Below, piece by piece: positions 7,516-14,906 of a stretch of DNA of 29,290 nucleotides. A program made the position numbers and the translations under genes. This stretch comes from Planctomycetota bacterium. GTDB lineage: Bacteria > Planctomycetota > Phycisphaerae > Phycisphaerales > SM1A02. The stretch lies in the NCBI GenBank assembly GCA_014381385.1, contig JACNLR010000092.1, positions 1-29,290 on the forward strand, given 5' to 3'. Below the pieces are notes generated by a model. It saw only the letters and a program-made list of their open reading frames with translations. It made no database searches and was not told where the DNA came from. Position 1 is the first letter of the stretch, and every line of letters begins with the position of its first letter.

Positions 7516-9477
7516 TTAAGTTGCTGCAACGCCCAAAAGCGATGCTGCGGATTGTGTAATGTCCGTGTAGTGCAGACCACACATTCGTAAGATCGATTCG
7601 GGAGAGCGAGCTGATTTTGGAATACGCGTAACATGCATTTGTTTCACTGTAAATGCATCACCTGAAGCAGTACACGCATCCGACACCGCTGAGCCTATAG
7701 ATGCCCCGTAGTTGTCTTCAACAACGAGCACGTTACCATTATTTTCGTTCACAATATCAAGCAGCCGCTCTTCGTCAAATGGGAGCGAGTAGAGATCAAG
7801 TAATGTTGCATCAACGCCCATGCGGTCTAATTCGTCAATTGCTTTGTTGCATTCGTGAATCATATATCCAGCAGAAATGATGACAAGGTCACGACCTTCG
7901 GTGAGGACTTCCATACCACCAAGTTCAAACACCGTTGATGCATCGTAAATCATTTCGACATCTGGTCTAAACGTGCGAAGGTAACAGCACCCAACGTGAT
8001 CCGCCATTGCGTGTGTCAATCCATACGCTGCCCACGCATCTGCAGGTTGCAACACATAACAGCCGGGACCACCGTGGTGGTCTTTCATCGTGCCAAAACT
8101 TCTAAACCACGCAATGTCTGGTAGTGACATTTGGCTTGGGCCATCGGCAGCAAGTGAGATTCCACTGTGTGAACCTACAATCTTGATGTTTGCTCCTGAG
8201 TTAATTGCCATTTCTATTTGGTCATACCCGCGTGTTATAAACTTTGCAAACGTAGAACAAAATGGAATTTTACCTGCTGCGCTAAGTCCAGCACCCACGG
8301 AATACATGTTTTGCTCTGCAATTTTGCATTCCACAAAGCGATCGCTAAGGTCTGCATCGTTACCAAACGCATTACTAAACGTTGAGTTGCTTACGTCTGC
8401 GTCGACGGTCCAAACGTTATCGTTCGTGTGCCCAAGTGCGCGAAGCGCGACGCCATACGCACGCCTTGTTGCCATTTTTCCGGATTGCAACACAGTGGCC
8501 ATGTCCCACTTTTCCATCGCCTCTTTAAATGTCATCGTGGGCTTCGTGGTCGGCGTTGGCTGTTCCCATTTTGGTGGTTCTGGAATCGCAATAGAAACCG
8601 TTGCAAAGGATGAAGTAAGTTGCACGCTCGTTTGACGAAGTTCGGCAAGTACCGTCTCAAGTTGCTGACCAGAGGCAGGTTTTCCGTGCCAGTTTCCACC
8701 TTGCATAGACGGTGCTCCCCAGCCCTTTACAGTCTTTGCCACAATTGCCATCGGTATAGTTCTGCCTTCTTTGTTGAAGGAGTCAAACGCATTTTTAATT
8801 TCATCGGGGGAGTGACCATCAATAACCGCGACTTCAAAGCCAAATGCTTCAAGTTTTGCTGCGAGTTTCTTTGGCGACTGTTGGTCGCTCACCGCGCCAG
8901 CTTGACCGTAATTGTTGCAATTGAAAATGGGGAGAACGGATGTGAGTTCGTGGTCCATAATAAAGTCGAGTGCTTCAGTAATCTGACCTTCTCGGGCTTC
9001 ACCATCACCAATAATGCAATATGTTTTACGTCCAGTATTGTCCGCGCGAGCTGCTAATCCCAAGCCAGCAGCAACGGAAAGTCCTTGACCAAGGGATCCT
9101 GTTGCAGCATCAAAAAACTCCACGCCCTCCATAGGGTTGGGGTGCCCGTCAAGTGGGGAGTCGTCCTCGCGTAATGTTTTTAAGTGATCTGGGTTTAACC
9201 GTACTGGTTCTCCGTTCCAATTGACTGTTACGCCGATGTCTGCCATTGCAGCGTAAATTGCAGGCACAGCATGACCTTCCGAAAGAACAAGCCGGTCGGA
9301 TGTTGGGTTATTCGGATTGTCTGGTAGCCATCGCATTGTGCGGTACATCAATACCGAAACTAGGTGGCCGATACTCATGGCAGAGGTTGGGTGACCACTC
9401 CCTGACTCTGCACACATTTCAAGCGACATGGAATCAAGCAAAATCGCTCGAGCGTGAATAGCATTTTCAAAAGACAT
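7516..9477 (-). CDS. tkt: Transketolase
   Basis: Thiamine-diphosphate enzyme that moves two-carbon units between sugar phosphates in the pentose phosphate pathway. The 653-residue protein is full length in one chain. The N-terminal half has SGSGHPTSAMS (His29), SEGHA (His69) and the ThDP/Mg motif GDGEAREGQ at 157-165, continuing to NCNNYGQ. KTVKGWG and NWHGK follow near 250. The pyrimidine-binding half has DADVSNSTF, CKIAEQNMYSVGAGLS with the catalytic Glu, RGYDQIEMAI and GSHSGISLAADGPSQMSLPDIA. The C-terminal domain follows. The motif wording is closer to the animal/archaeal branch than to E. coli TktA. GGAAGGA lies 7 nt before the ATG. It heads the six-gene run. Confidence 0.95.
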   Translation of the reverse strand: MSFENAIHARAILLDSMSLEMCAESGSGHPTSAMSIGHLVSVLMYRTMRWLPDNPNNPTSDRLVLSEGHAVPAIYAAMADIGVTVNWNGEPVRLNPDHLKTLREDDSPLDGHPNPMEGVEFFDAATGSLGQGLSVAAGLGLAARADNTGRKTYCIIGDGEAREGQITEALDFIMDHELTSVLPIFNCNNYGQAGAVSDQQSPKKLAAKLEAFGFEVAVIDGHSPDEIKNAFDSFNKEGRTIPMAIVAKTVKGWGAPSMQGGNWHGKPASGQQLETVLAELRQTSVQLTSSFATVSIAIPEPPKWEQPTPTTKPTMTFKEAMEKWDMATVLQSGKMATRRAYGVALRALGHTNDNVWTVDADVSNSTFSNAFGNDADLSDRFVECKIAEQNMYSVGAGLSAAGKIPFCSTFAKFITRGYDQIEMAINSGANIKIVGSHSGISLAADGPSQMSLPDIAWFRSFGTMKDHHGGPGCYVLQPADAWAAYGLTHAMADHVGCCYLRTFRPDVEMIYDASTVFELGGMEVLTEGRDLVIISAGYMIHECNKAIDELDRMGVDATLLDLYSLPFDEERLLDIVNENNGNVLVVEDNYGASIGSAVSDACTASGDAFTVKQMHVTRIPKSARSPESILRMCGLHYTDITQSAASLLGVAAT

Positions 9478-9642
9478 CTAAAATCCTTCCGTGGGTTGTT
9501 GGACGAAACTGTGTTTTTAATGGAATTCGGGGCATTCCACTGGCGCTGTAACTAAGAAAGCAGTATCGCAGATTGAGGCACTCTGGGCAACGCAAAAACA
9601 TAGGAAAAACCGTAGGCGGATGAGATATTCGCAATTGCGTGG

Positions 9643-9648
9643 TACACT
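9643..9648 (+). promoter_or_regulatory. Possible -10 hexamer in the transketolase/dnaN divergent spacer
   Basis: The 236-bp spacer 9478-9713 separates divergent transketolase and dnaN. TACACT here is the best -10 candidate for dnaN, giving a leader of roughly 60 nt. No good -35 and no cluster of DnaA boxes (TTATCCACA-like) was found, so I see no origin signal. Confidence 0.22.
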
Positions 9649-9713
9649 CACCAATGTGCCATTGTTGGCGCCTGTTATTTCTGAGAAATGTGTTGTGAAG
9701 AGAGAGTAATTCA

Positions 9714-10853
9714 ATGGTAGTAAAACAAACAACGAACATTAAAGCAATCTGCGACCGAGATGCACTTGTTGAGGCAATGGGACTCATCACTGGCGTTGTC
9801 GCTGGTCGAACCCCTACCCCAGCACTCCAGTGTGTGCGGCTTTCGAGTCAAGACGGCCACCTCACTCTCGCAGCAACAGATGGGGAAGTTTCACTGACAC
9901 TCTCTATTGACCGAGTCGATTTGGAAGAGGGCGGCGATGTCTTGGTTCCCGCGGATAAATTCTCTCAAATCGCAAGAAGTTGCGACGATGCAACCCTTAC
10001 GGTTGTCGGGGACGGTGACTCGCTACATATACGCTCTTCTGATTCTCGCTTCAAGGTGTTTGGTTTTCCGGTTTCAGAAGCGCCTGAAATTCTTGCTTTT
10101 GACGATGTAGAACCTGACTTTACGGTGGATGGTTCTACCTTCCGAGGTCTTATGGAGCGAACGGTTTTTGCTGCTGCAACAGACCACAGCCGATACGCCA
10201 TAAACGGCGTCCATCTCGATTTACAAGATTCAAAGATCCGCCTCGTTGCAACCAATGGGCACCGGCTCGCCCTTTCAATGGGACCGTGCGATAGCAATTG
10301 CGAAAAGACGGACTGCATTGTTCCAACGAAGGCCATGACGCTCTTAAAACGATTACTGCACGATGACGGAGGAAGCGTTTCGGTCAAGATAGATAACGGT
10401 CGGATAATTTTTCATATAGACAACGGTGCGGGGTGTACGTCAACGCTCACAAGCAATTTGGTCGAAGGAACATTCCCACCCTTTGAAGATGTCATTCCTA
10501 AAGACCTTGACCGTAAAGCTGTTGTGAACAAGGAAGCACTCCACCGTGCTGTTCGCAGGGCGCACCTCATGACGAATGAAGAGTCGCGTGGTGTGCGATT
10601 GCTCTTTGATGGGGACTGTTTAAAAATTACAAGCCGAGCACCCGAAACGGGCGAGGCTGAGGTTGAAGTCCCAATCAAGTCGTTCGCTGGTGATGCACTT
10701 GAAATTGCATTCAACCCTGTGTACATCATGGACGCCTTAAAAGTTATAGCGGGCGACGATGTCACTATTGAATTAAAGAAAAGCGAAAAGCCGGGACTCA
10801 TCCGCAGTGGCACTGACTTTGTCTACATCATTATGCCCGTTAGCTTGTCCTGA
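9714..10853 (+). CDS. dnaN: DNA polymerase III sliding clamp, beta subunit
   Basis: Ring-shaped processivity clamp that holds polymerase III on DNA. The 379-residue length is normal for three clamp folds, about 1-125, 126-250 and 251-379. Typical stretches are YAINGVHLD and LVATNGHRLAL in the second domain, EGTFPPFEDVIPKD at the 2/3 junction, and FNPVYIMDALKVI plus the C-terminal YIIMPVSLS, which helps form the peptide-binding pocket. GAGAG upstream of the ATG can serve as ribosome-binding site. Neither dnaA, recF nor gyrB is adjacent. The TGA stop abuts the stop codon of the convergent redoxin gene with no spacer. Confidence 0.96.
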   Translation: MVVKQTTNIKAICDRDALVEAMGLITGVVAGRTPTPALQCVRLSSQDGHLTLAATDGEVSLTLSIDRVDLEEGGDVLVPADKFSQIARSCDDATLTVVGDGDSLHIRSSDSRFKVFGFPVSEAPEILAFDDVEPDFTVDGSTFRGLMERTVFAAATDHSRYAINGVHLDLQDSKIRLVATNGHRLALSMGPCDSNCEKTDCIVPTKAMTLLKRLLHDDGGSVSVKIDNGRIIFHIDNGAGCTSTLTSNLVEGTFPPFEDVIPKDLDRKAVVNKEALHRAVRRAHLMTNEESRGVRLLFDGDCLKITSRAPETGEAEVEVPIKSFAGDALEIAFNPVYIMDALKVIAGDDVTIELKKSEKPGLIRSGTDFVYIIMPVSLS

Positions 10854-11552
10854 TTATAGAAGAGGCCCTGGGTTCATGCCCCGATTTGGTCTGTTTCTTT
10901 TGCCTTCACCTTCCGTTGCATATTTTACCGAGCAGCCCCAAGGTTTAACGTAACTAGGTGATACTTCTTCGCCAGCAACAAGTTGTTCAACAGCACCCAA
11001 AATGTATATCTTTGCTTTCTTGCCCTTCTTAAATCTTTTGTCGTTGCTCAGGGCACCTTGGTAAGCCAAGATTCCGTCCGTGTCAATGACATACATGTGT
11101 GGGGTAGTTTTTGCGCCGTATGCATGACCCGTCTTGCCGTCGTAATCTGAGAGTAGGGGAATGTTGACCTTTATATCTTCCAAGAACTTTTTACCGCTTT
11201 CAAAAATCTTTTCTTGCGGCTTATTCGCCGTCGAATTAATCGCAAGGTATACAACTTTCGTTTTCACTTCGTCCAAACTTTCAAGTACTGATGGGAGTAG
11301 CCCACCTCCCCAAGCATTTAAGCAGTAGGGGCACGACTCGTTGAACCATTCAAGAACAACTATTTTTCCTTCGTAATCAGAAAGTTTGTGTGTTCGTCCA
11401 AATTGATCCTTGAGCGTAAAATCTGGGGCTTTCTCACCAATTTCCGCAGTTTCTTTTTCCTGTGGTGCGGTTGGCTTGGGTTGGGGTTGCGATGCTCCAA
11501 TAAGTGCGAGCGAAGAGGCTGTAAGTGCAATTGCTGTAATAAATCTTTTCAT
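10854..11552 (-). CDS. Secreted thioredoxin-fold redoxin (AhpC/TlpA-like)
   Basis: Envelope thiol-disulfide or peroxide-handling protein. The 232-residue precursor has a signal peptide (RFITAIALTASSLALIGA), then a Pro/Gln/Glu linker, then a redoxin domain from about residue 38: IGEKAPDFTLKDQFGR, GKIVVLEWFNESCPYC with Cys74 and Cys77, TTPHMYVIDTDG carrying the cis-Pro region, and GALSNDKR. A conserved-looking PWGCSVKY with Cys208 follows the domain. The C-terminus is basic and Gly/Pro-rich. The ATG has AAGGAG upstream, sharing bases with the stop codon of the preceding gene. It is 10 bp behind the DsbD-N-like gene, so the two form an operon, and the partner may supply reductant or be its substrate. 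Confidence 0.86.
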   Translation of the reverse strand: MKRFITAIALTASSLALIGASQPQPKPTAPQEKETAEIGEKAPDFTLKDQFGRTHKLSDYEGKIVVLEWFNESCPYCLNAWGGGLLPSVLESLDEVKTKVVYLAINSTANKPQEKIFESGKKFLEDIKVNIPLLSDYDGKTGHAYGAKTTPHMYVIDTDGILAYQGALSNDKRFKKGKKAKIYILGAVEQLVAGEEVSPSYVKPWGCSVKYATEGEGKRNRPNRGMNPGPLL

Positions 11553-11562
11553 ATTCGTCTCC

Positions 11563-12378
11563 TTAATCGTGTTTTGTAACAGGTTTTGTTACGACCTGCA
11601 CAACGTAACTCGGGTCGTTGGTATTGCTGCCAAGCGTTAACAGCCCTTCAATCATACGTACGTCTGTGTTTTCTAGTTTAAGTGGGACAGTTAGGGCAAA
11701 ATGGTTGTCGTCTAAAAATACAAGTTTTCTTTGTAAAAACGCAACGCCCACCCGATCAACACCAATAAAACCGATTTGCTGTTGAGGCGTTGACCCAGTT
11801 ATCACAATACTTGTGCCGACAATTTGTTGCGTTGCGTTTTGGAGTTCGACTAGTTGTTTGGGCAAGAGCCGCTGCCACCTTTGAAGTCGCATGTCGCGGT
11901 GCGCGGGCCCCTGCGTTGTCTTGTTTGTTGAAACGTGCACACTTTGTTGGTGTTCTCCCATAATGCATATTTTTTTACAGGCAAGCCAAAATGTTGTTAC
12001 ATCGAAGATTGCTTCTGTTGATTCTATTGTTTTTGGTGCTTCTGCCGGAATGAAAATTGCGACCTGCTTATCGTACCCGTAGGTTACACCCTCTTTATTT
12101 GTAAAAACATTCGGGCGAGGAAACTGTGGTTCACCTACTGTAAATCCTGGGGGGGGTTGTATTTCAAATTCGGTAGGTGCGCCGCTTGCGCCCGAATCCT
12201 TCCAGTACACGTGCCAGCCATCGTCTGGAGTAATAACTACAACAAGGTGAAACGATTGTTCTGGACCAACCCAACCCACGTCTGTTCGCACCTCTATGGA
12301 GGCGTGGGCACTGTTTGGTTGCGGGGGCTGCGGGGAGTGTTGAAAAACAAGTAGTAATGGTAAAAGTGCTAAGTACAT
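11563..12378 (-). CDS. DsbD N-terminal-domain-like periplasmic protein
   Basis: Matches the N-terminal periplasmic part of DsbD/ScsB reductases (DsbC-binding immunoglobulin-like fold) without the membrane and C-terminal thioredoxin parts. After a short signal sequence (LALLPLLLVF), the family's GWHVYWKDSGASGAPTEF runs from 54, followed by QFPRPNVFTNKEGVTYGYD near 85-103. The redox pair is Cys134 and Cys138 in WLACKKICIMG. The 271-residue product then has a second beta-rich region. In DsbD this domain hands electrons to periplasmic partners, so a link with the redoxin just downstream is likely. Free-standing forms need another source of electrons, not seen here. GGAG precedes the ATG by about 7 nt. 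Confidence 0.82.
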   Translation of the reverse strand: MYLALLPLLLVFQHSPQPPQPNSAHASIEVRTDVGWVGPEQSFHLVVVITPDDGWHVYWKDSGASGAPTEFEIQPPPGFTVGEPQFPRPNVFTNKEGVTYGYDKQVAIFIPAEAPKTIESTEAIFDVTTFWLACKKICIMGEHQQSVHVSTNKTTQGPAHRDMRLQRWQRLLPKQLVELQNATQQIVGTSIVITGSTPQQQIGFIGVDRVGVAFLQRKLVFLDDNHFALTVPLKLENTDVRMIEGLLTLGSNTNDPSYVVQVVTKPVTKHD

Positions 12379-12397
12379 ATTAAAACTCCATTTGGTG

Positions 12398-12403
12398 TAT
12401 TCT
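12398..12403 (+). promoter_or_regulatory. Candidate -10 hexamer of the rhodanese lipoprotein gene (possibly leaderless)
   Basis: TATTCT lies 7 nt before the ATG at 12411, which has no ribosome-binding site. The divergent spacer is only 32 bp (12379-12410), so promoters for both directions must overlap here or extend into the coding regions. Confidence 0.42.
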
Positions 12404-12410
12404 GCTCACT

Positions 12411-12839
12411 ATGGTAAAACTATTGCCAACTTTTGTCTTGGTATTTCTGCTCTTTTTAACTGGGTGCAATGCGGGAATCAGCGATAAAAACCTGTCGTAT
12501 GTATCGCCTTCGGACGTGCGTGTATTGATGTCTAGCGGCGCAGGCGAGTTGTTTGGTACCGAGTTGCGAACAATCCTAATCGATTGCCGACAACGTTGGG
12601 AATTCAACAAAGCACATATTCCAGACGCAACTCCCATCCCTTTTGGGCATCTTCAGTACAAGTTGTACGAACTCGACCACGCCGGAATAATCATTGTTAC
12701 TGGGCAAACCTATAACGACCCAGTTGCAATTGCAATGAGTAAGGCCCTGATGGAACTTGGGTTTAAAGATGTAAAAACGCTCAGGGGCGGTTTTGTGGGG
12801 TGGGAAGACGCTGGCGGGTCAGTAAAAACAGAGGAATAA
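12411..12839 (+). CDS. Rhodanese-domain lipoprotein lacking the catalytic cysteine
   Basis: The 142-residue product has a signal peptide with a good lipobox, LTGC, predicting lipidation at Cys19. One rhodanese domain follows: SPSDVRVLM, then ILIDCRQRWEFNKAHIPDATPIP, the CH2A-type stretch with Cys59 in place of the usual Val, and a C-terminal MELGFKDVKTLRGGFVGW. In active rhodaneses the loop after the central strand begins with the sulfur-carrying Cys; here that stretch is IIIVTGQTYND with Thr97. It is therefore probably not a sulfurtransferase but a binding or sensing version. It is transcribed away from the DsbD-N/redoxin pair across a 32-bp spacer, suggesting a shared envelope thiol role. 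Confidence 0.83.
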   Translation: MVKLLPTFVLVFLLFLTGCNAGISDKNLSYVSPSDVRVLMSSGAGELFGTELRTILIDCRQRWEFNKAHIPDATPIPFGHLQYKLYELDHAGIIIVTGQTYNDPVAIAMSKALMELGFKDVKTLRGGFVGWEDAGGSVKTEE

Positions 12840-13020
12840 TTGCTTTTATTTCTTGCCTTTTAGCACGATGAAAGGTACTCTTGGGTTTGATGTGGCGACG
12901 CATTTGCGCGTTATCGGACTATTTGGCAACCGGTATTCCATCTTGTACGTATAGATAGAACTTGAAGCCGACAATACAGAACGAATTTACCAAGCACCGG
13001 CTTCGCAGGAGAGAACAAAA

Positions 13021-14580
13021 ATGATTTCAAGAACTTTACTTACCACTTCTATCGCAGGACTTTGTTTGGTCGTTGCGGGCAAAGCACTCAAGCCAATGGC
13101 GCATACTGGACAAGATCCTGTACTATCGCACACTGGGCAAGACCCTGTAAAGGCGCACACTGGGCAAGACCCCGTACGCGCAATGGGCGAAGCGGGTTTC
13201 ACCTCGACGCGTCTCATTACTGGTTTAGCAAGACCCGTGCAGGTTGTTGCTGCTCCAAACGATTACGATCGAATCTTTATTGTTGAGCAACGCTCTGGTA
13301 GTACTGGTCGAATTCGAGTTTTTAACCTCAATACAAACACGTTGAACTCCACTCCGTTTTTATCCTTAACGGTAAGCACAAGTTCAGAGCAAGGGCTCCT
13401 TGGTCTTGCGTTCCATCCTGACTACGCAACAAATGGGCAGTTCTACATTAACTACACTGCGAGCAACGGGGACACATACATTGAACGCTTTACAGTATCC
13501 TCAGATCCTGACATTGCAAATTCAGGAAGTGGATACACCATAATGACAATCGACCAGCCGTACTCCAACCACAACGGTGGTTGGCTTGGGTTTGGTCCTG
13601 ACGGCTACCTTTATATAGGCACAGGCGATGGAGGTAGCGGTGGCGATCCTGGCAACAGAGCGCAGGACATTACGAATCAAACACTTGGCAAAATGCTACG
13701 AATCGATGTTGATGGTGGGTTGCCCTATGCTATTCCTTCAAGCAATCCTTTTGTTGGTGTAACTGGTGACGACGAAATTTGGGCGTATGGACTAAGAAAC
13801 CCTTGGCGATGTAGTTTCGACAGCGAAACCGGTGACCTATGGATGGGTGATGTTGGTCAAAACGCATATGAAGAAATTACATTCCAACCAGCATCGAGTA
13901 CTGGTGGTGAAAACTACGGGTGGCGATGTTACGAAGGCAACAATTCGTACAACACAAGTGGTTGCCCAAACCAAAGCACTATGACGTTTCCAGTTTGGGA
14001 ATATTCACACTCCTCTGGTTGCTCCGTTACGGGCGGCGAGATATATCGTGGCTCAGCAATCGGTGGACTTCAAGGCACGTACTTCTTTGCAGACTATTGT
14101 TACAGCACTATTTGGTCATTTCGATACGACGGTTCTTCTGTGTACGATTACCAAAACCGTACCAGCCAACTTTCGCCGGACTTTGGTTCCATCGGTTCCA
14201 TCTCTGGGTTTGGCAGAGACGCAGCGGGTGAAATATATATTTGTGATTTAAACGGCGAAGTCTTTAAGGTTATTCCAACGCCCGCAAATGGTGCCTGCTG
14301 TATTGGTGATGACGGCACGTGTATTGAAATCTACGAAAGTAATTGCAACGCAGGTGGCGGGACGTGGCTTGGTGCAAACGTTGCTTGCGCTGACGGTGGT
14401 TGCGATCCTAATACCTGCCCAGCTGACGTCAACGGCGATGGGAGTGTTGGCGTGGCTGACATTCTCACCCTTATCGATTCTTGGGGTCCTTGCGCGGGTT
14501 GCGGTGCAGATGTCAACGGCGATGGCGTTGTTAATGTAACCGACATGCTCGAAGTGGTGGGAAGTTGGGGACCTTGTTAG
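13021..14580 (+). CDS. Secreted PQQ-type sugar dehydrogenase-like protein with dockerin-like C-terminal tail
   Basis: A 519-residue exported protein in four parts. A signal peptide ends near residue 22. Residues 27-53 are three 9-residue repeats of HTGQDPV. Residues 58-420 form a glucose/sorbosone dehydrogenase beta-propeller of the soluble aldose dehydrogenase type: LARPVQ, EQGLLGLAFHPDY near 124, NHNGGWLGFGPDGYLYIG with His184 as the likely catalytic base, and RNPWRCSFD near 259. Residues 424-465 are a Cys-rich module (GACCIGDDGTC..) and 466-519 two dockerin-like calcium loops, DVNGDGSVGVADI and DVNGDGVVNVTDM, each ending in SWGPC. The dehydrogenase would oxidise sugars with PQQ outside the cytoplasm; the tail probably serves surface display or secretion. 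AGGAG precedes the ATG. Confidence 0.88.
   Translation: MISRTLLTTSIAGLCLVVAGKALKPMAHTGQDPVLSHTGQDPVKAHTGQDPVRAMGEAGFTSTRLITGLARPVQVVAAPNDYDRIFIVEQRSGSTGRIRVFNLNTNTLNSTPFLSLTVSTSSEQGLLGLAFHPDYATNGQFYINYTASNGDTYIERFTVSSDPDIANSGSGYTIMTIDQPYSNHNGGWLGFGPDGYLYIGTGDGGSGGDPGNRAQDITNQTLGKMLRIDVDGGLPYAIPSSNPFVGVTGDDEIWAYGLRNPWRCSFDSETGDLWMGDVGQNAYEEITFQPASSTGGENYGWRCYEGNNSYNTSGCPNQSTMTFPVWEYSHSSGCSVTGGEIYRGSAIGGLQGTYFFADYCYSTIWSFRYDGSSVYDYQNRTSQLSPDFGSIGSISGFGRDAAGEIYICDLNGEVFKVIPTPANGACCIGDDGTCIEIYESNCNAGGGTWLGANVACADGGCDPNTCPADVNGDGSVGVADILTLIDSWGPCAGCGADVNGDGVVNVTDMLEVVGSWGPC
13099..13179 (+). repeat. Three tandem 27-bp units encoding x-HTGQDPV-x
   Basis: Units at 13099-13125, 13126-13152 and 13153-13179 encode AHTGQDPVL, SHTGQDPVK and AHTGQDPVR. 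In unit 2 the core ACTGGGCAAGACCCTGT can fold as a hairpin around CAAGA with one mismatch. Unit 1 reads ACTGGACAAGATCCTGT, where G to A and C to T changes pair with each other and are both synonymous. The repeat lies between signal peptide and propeller, where insertions are tolerated. Confidence 0.9.
14416..14577 (+). other. Dockerin-like double calcium-loop domain (domain of the preceding gene)
   Basis: Encodes residues 466-519. Two D-x-N-x-D-G-x-(V/S)-x-V-x-D loops are separated by a CAGCG linker and each close in SWGPC. The Asp/Asn spacing matches type I dockerin or EF-hand calcium loops. Regular Cys at the domain ends is unlike cellulosomal dockerins. Confidence 0.85.
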
Positions 14581-14627
14581 GGATTCCCGCCTTGCGGTGA
14601 GCGCTCCATTATCCTACAGGTTGATTT

Positions 14628-14636
14628 TGCTATAAT
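14628..14636 (+). promoter_or_regulatory. Extended -10 promoter for tRNA-Ile
   Basis: TGCTATAAT is a perfect extended -10 (TGn plus TATAAT). Transcription would start near 14643, inside the adjacent hairpin, giving a pre-tRNA leader of about 47 nt. No strong -35 is seen, which an extended -10 can do without. Confidence 0.6.
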
Positions 14637-14637
14637 C

Positions 14638-14676
14638 CTCGGTCGCAGTTCTTCGAACTGCGACCGAGTTTCTTTT
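14638..14676 (+). terminator. Rho-independent terminator of the sugar dehydrogenase gene
   Basis: A perfect 14-bp stem pairs 14638-14651 with 14655-14668 around a TTC loop, followed by TTTCTTTT. It sits 57 bp after the dehydrogenase stop codon. The tRNA promoter -10 lies just before it, so a tRNA transcript starting near 14643 lacks part of the 5' arm and should escape it. Confidence 0.85.
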
Positions 14677-14689
14677 GAAGAAACTTTTA

Positions 14690-14762
<73 letters not shown>

Positions 14763-14763
<1 letters not shown>

Positions 14764-14794
14764 TTAAAACCCGATGCTTGCATCGGGTTTTAAT
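14763..14794 (+). terminator. Terminator of tRNA-Ile
   Basis: A perfect 14-bp stem with CTTG loop: 14763-14776 pairs with 14781-14794. It has an A-rich 5' arm and T-rich 3' arm, so it can work on both strands. It begins at the discriminator base of the tRNA. The core palindrome CCCGATGCTTGCATCGGG recurs at 14857-14874. Confidence 0.85.
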
Positions 14795-14797
14795 ATT

Positions 14798-14846
14798 GGG
14801 TCTGGTCTTCAAAAGCAAAACAGCGTTTTGCGCAAGGACCTGACCC
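14798..14846. other. Compound hairpin between the two terminator copies
   Basis: An inner perfect 7-bp stem, GCAAAAC (14815-14821) with GTTTTGC (14825-14831), has an AGC loop. It is nested inside an outer pairing of GGGTCTGGTC (14798-14807) with GGACCTGACCC (14836-14846), which has one mismatch and one bulge. It may be a structured RNA, a repetitive extragenic palindrome, or a remnant; no open reading frame explains it. Confidence 0.6.
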
Positions 14847-14856
14847 TGATTATTCT

Positions 14857-14877
14857 CCCGATGCTTGCATCGGGTTT
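14857..14877 (+). terminator. Second copy of the CCCGATG..CATCGGG terminator hairpin
   Basis: An exact copy of the 18-nt palindrome CCCGATGCTTGCATCGGG seen at 14770-14787, here with a 7-bp stem, CTTG loop and only TTT after it. It insulates the downstream phosphate operon from tRNA transcription, or could be a duplicated element. Confidence 0.65.
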
Positions 14878-14906
14878 CATATAAAGAAAAATAATTTTAT
14901 TCGATT

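Noticed and set aside
8090..8635. 181-codon plus-strand open frame opposite transketolase
   Set aside because: Antisense shadow of a conserved gene, with no ribosome-binding site and no recognisable domain.
9521..9540. Short inverted repeat GGAAT..ATTCC in the transketolase/dnaN spacer as an operator
   Set aside because: Only a 5-bp arm overlapping an EcoRI-like word; too short to separate from chance.
9478..9713. Possible replication origin next to dnaN
   Set aside because: No dnaA gene and no cluster of DnaA boxes or AT-rich unwinding region in the spacer.
13099..13179. Repeat considered as a CRISPR array
   Set aside because: The units are in-frame 27-bp coding repeats with no unique spacers, only three copies, and no cas gene nearby.
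12987..13217. Minus-strand open frame reading TGSCPVC three times, with CxxC-like motifs
   Set aside because: It is the antisense of the HTGQDPV repeat and the dehydrogenase N-terminus, has no ribosome-binding site, and the sense gene has a clear start and signal peptide. It is kept only as a remark on the repeat.
13216..13250. A fourth copy of the repeat at the LARPVQ coding stretch (GCAAGACCCGTGCAG)
   Set aside because: The resemblance covers about 11 bases, is in a position where LARPV is expected for the propeller family, and is out of register with the 27-bp units. Probably chance.
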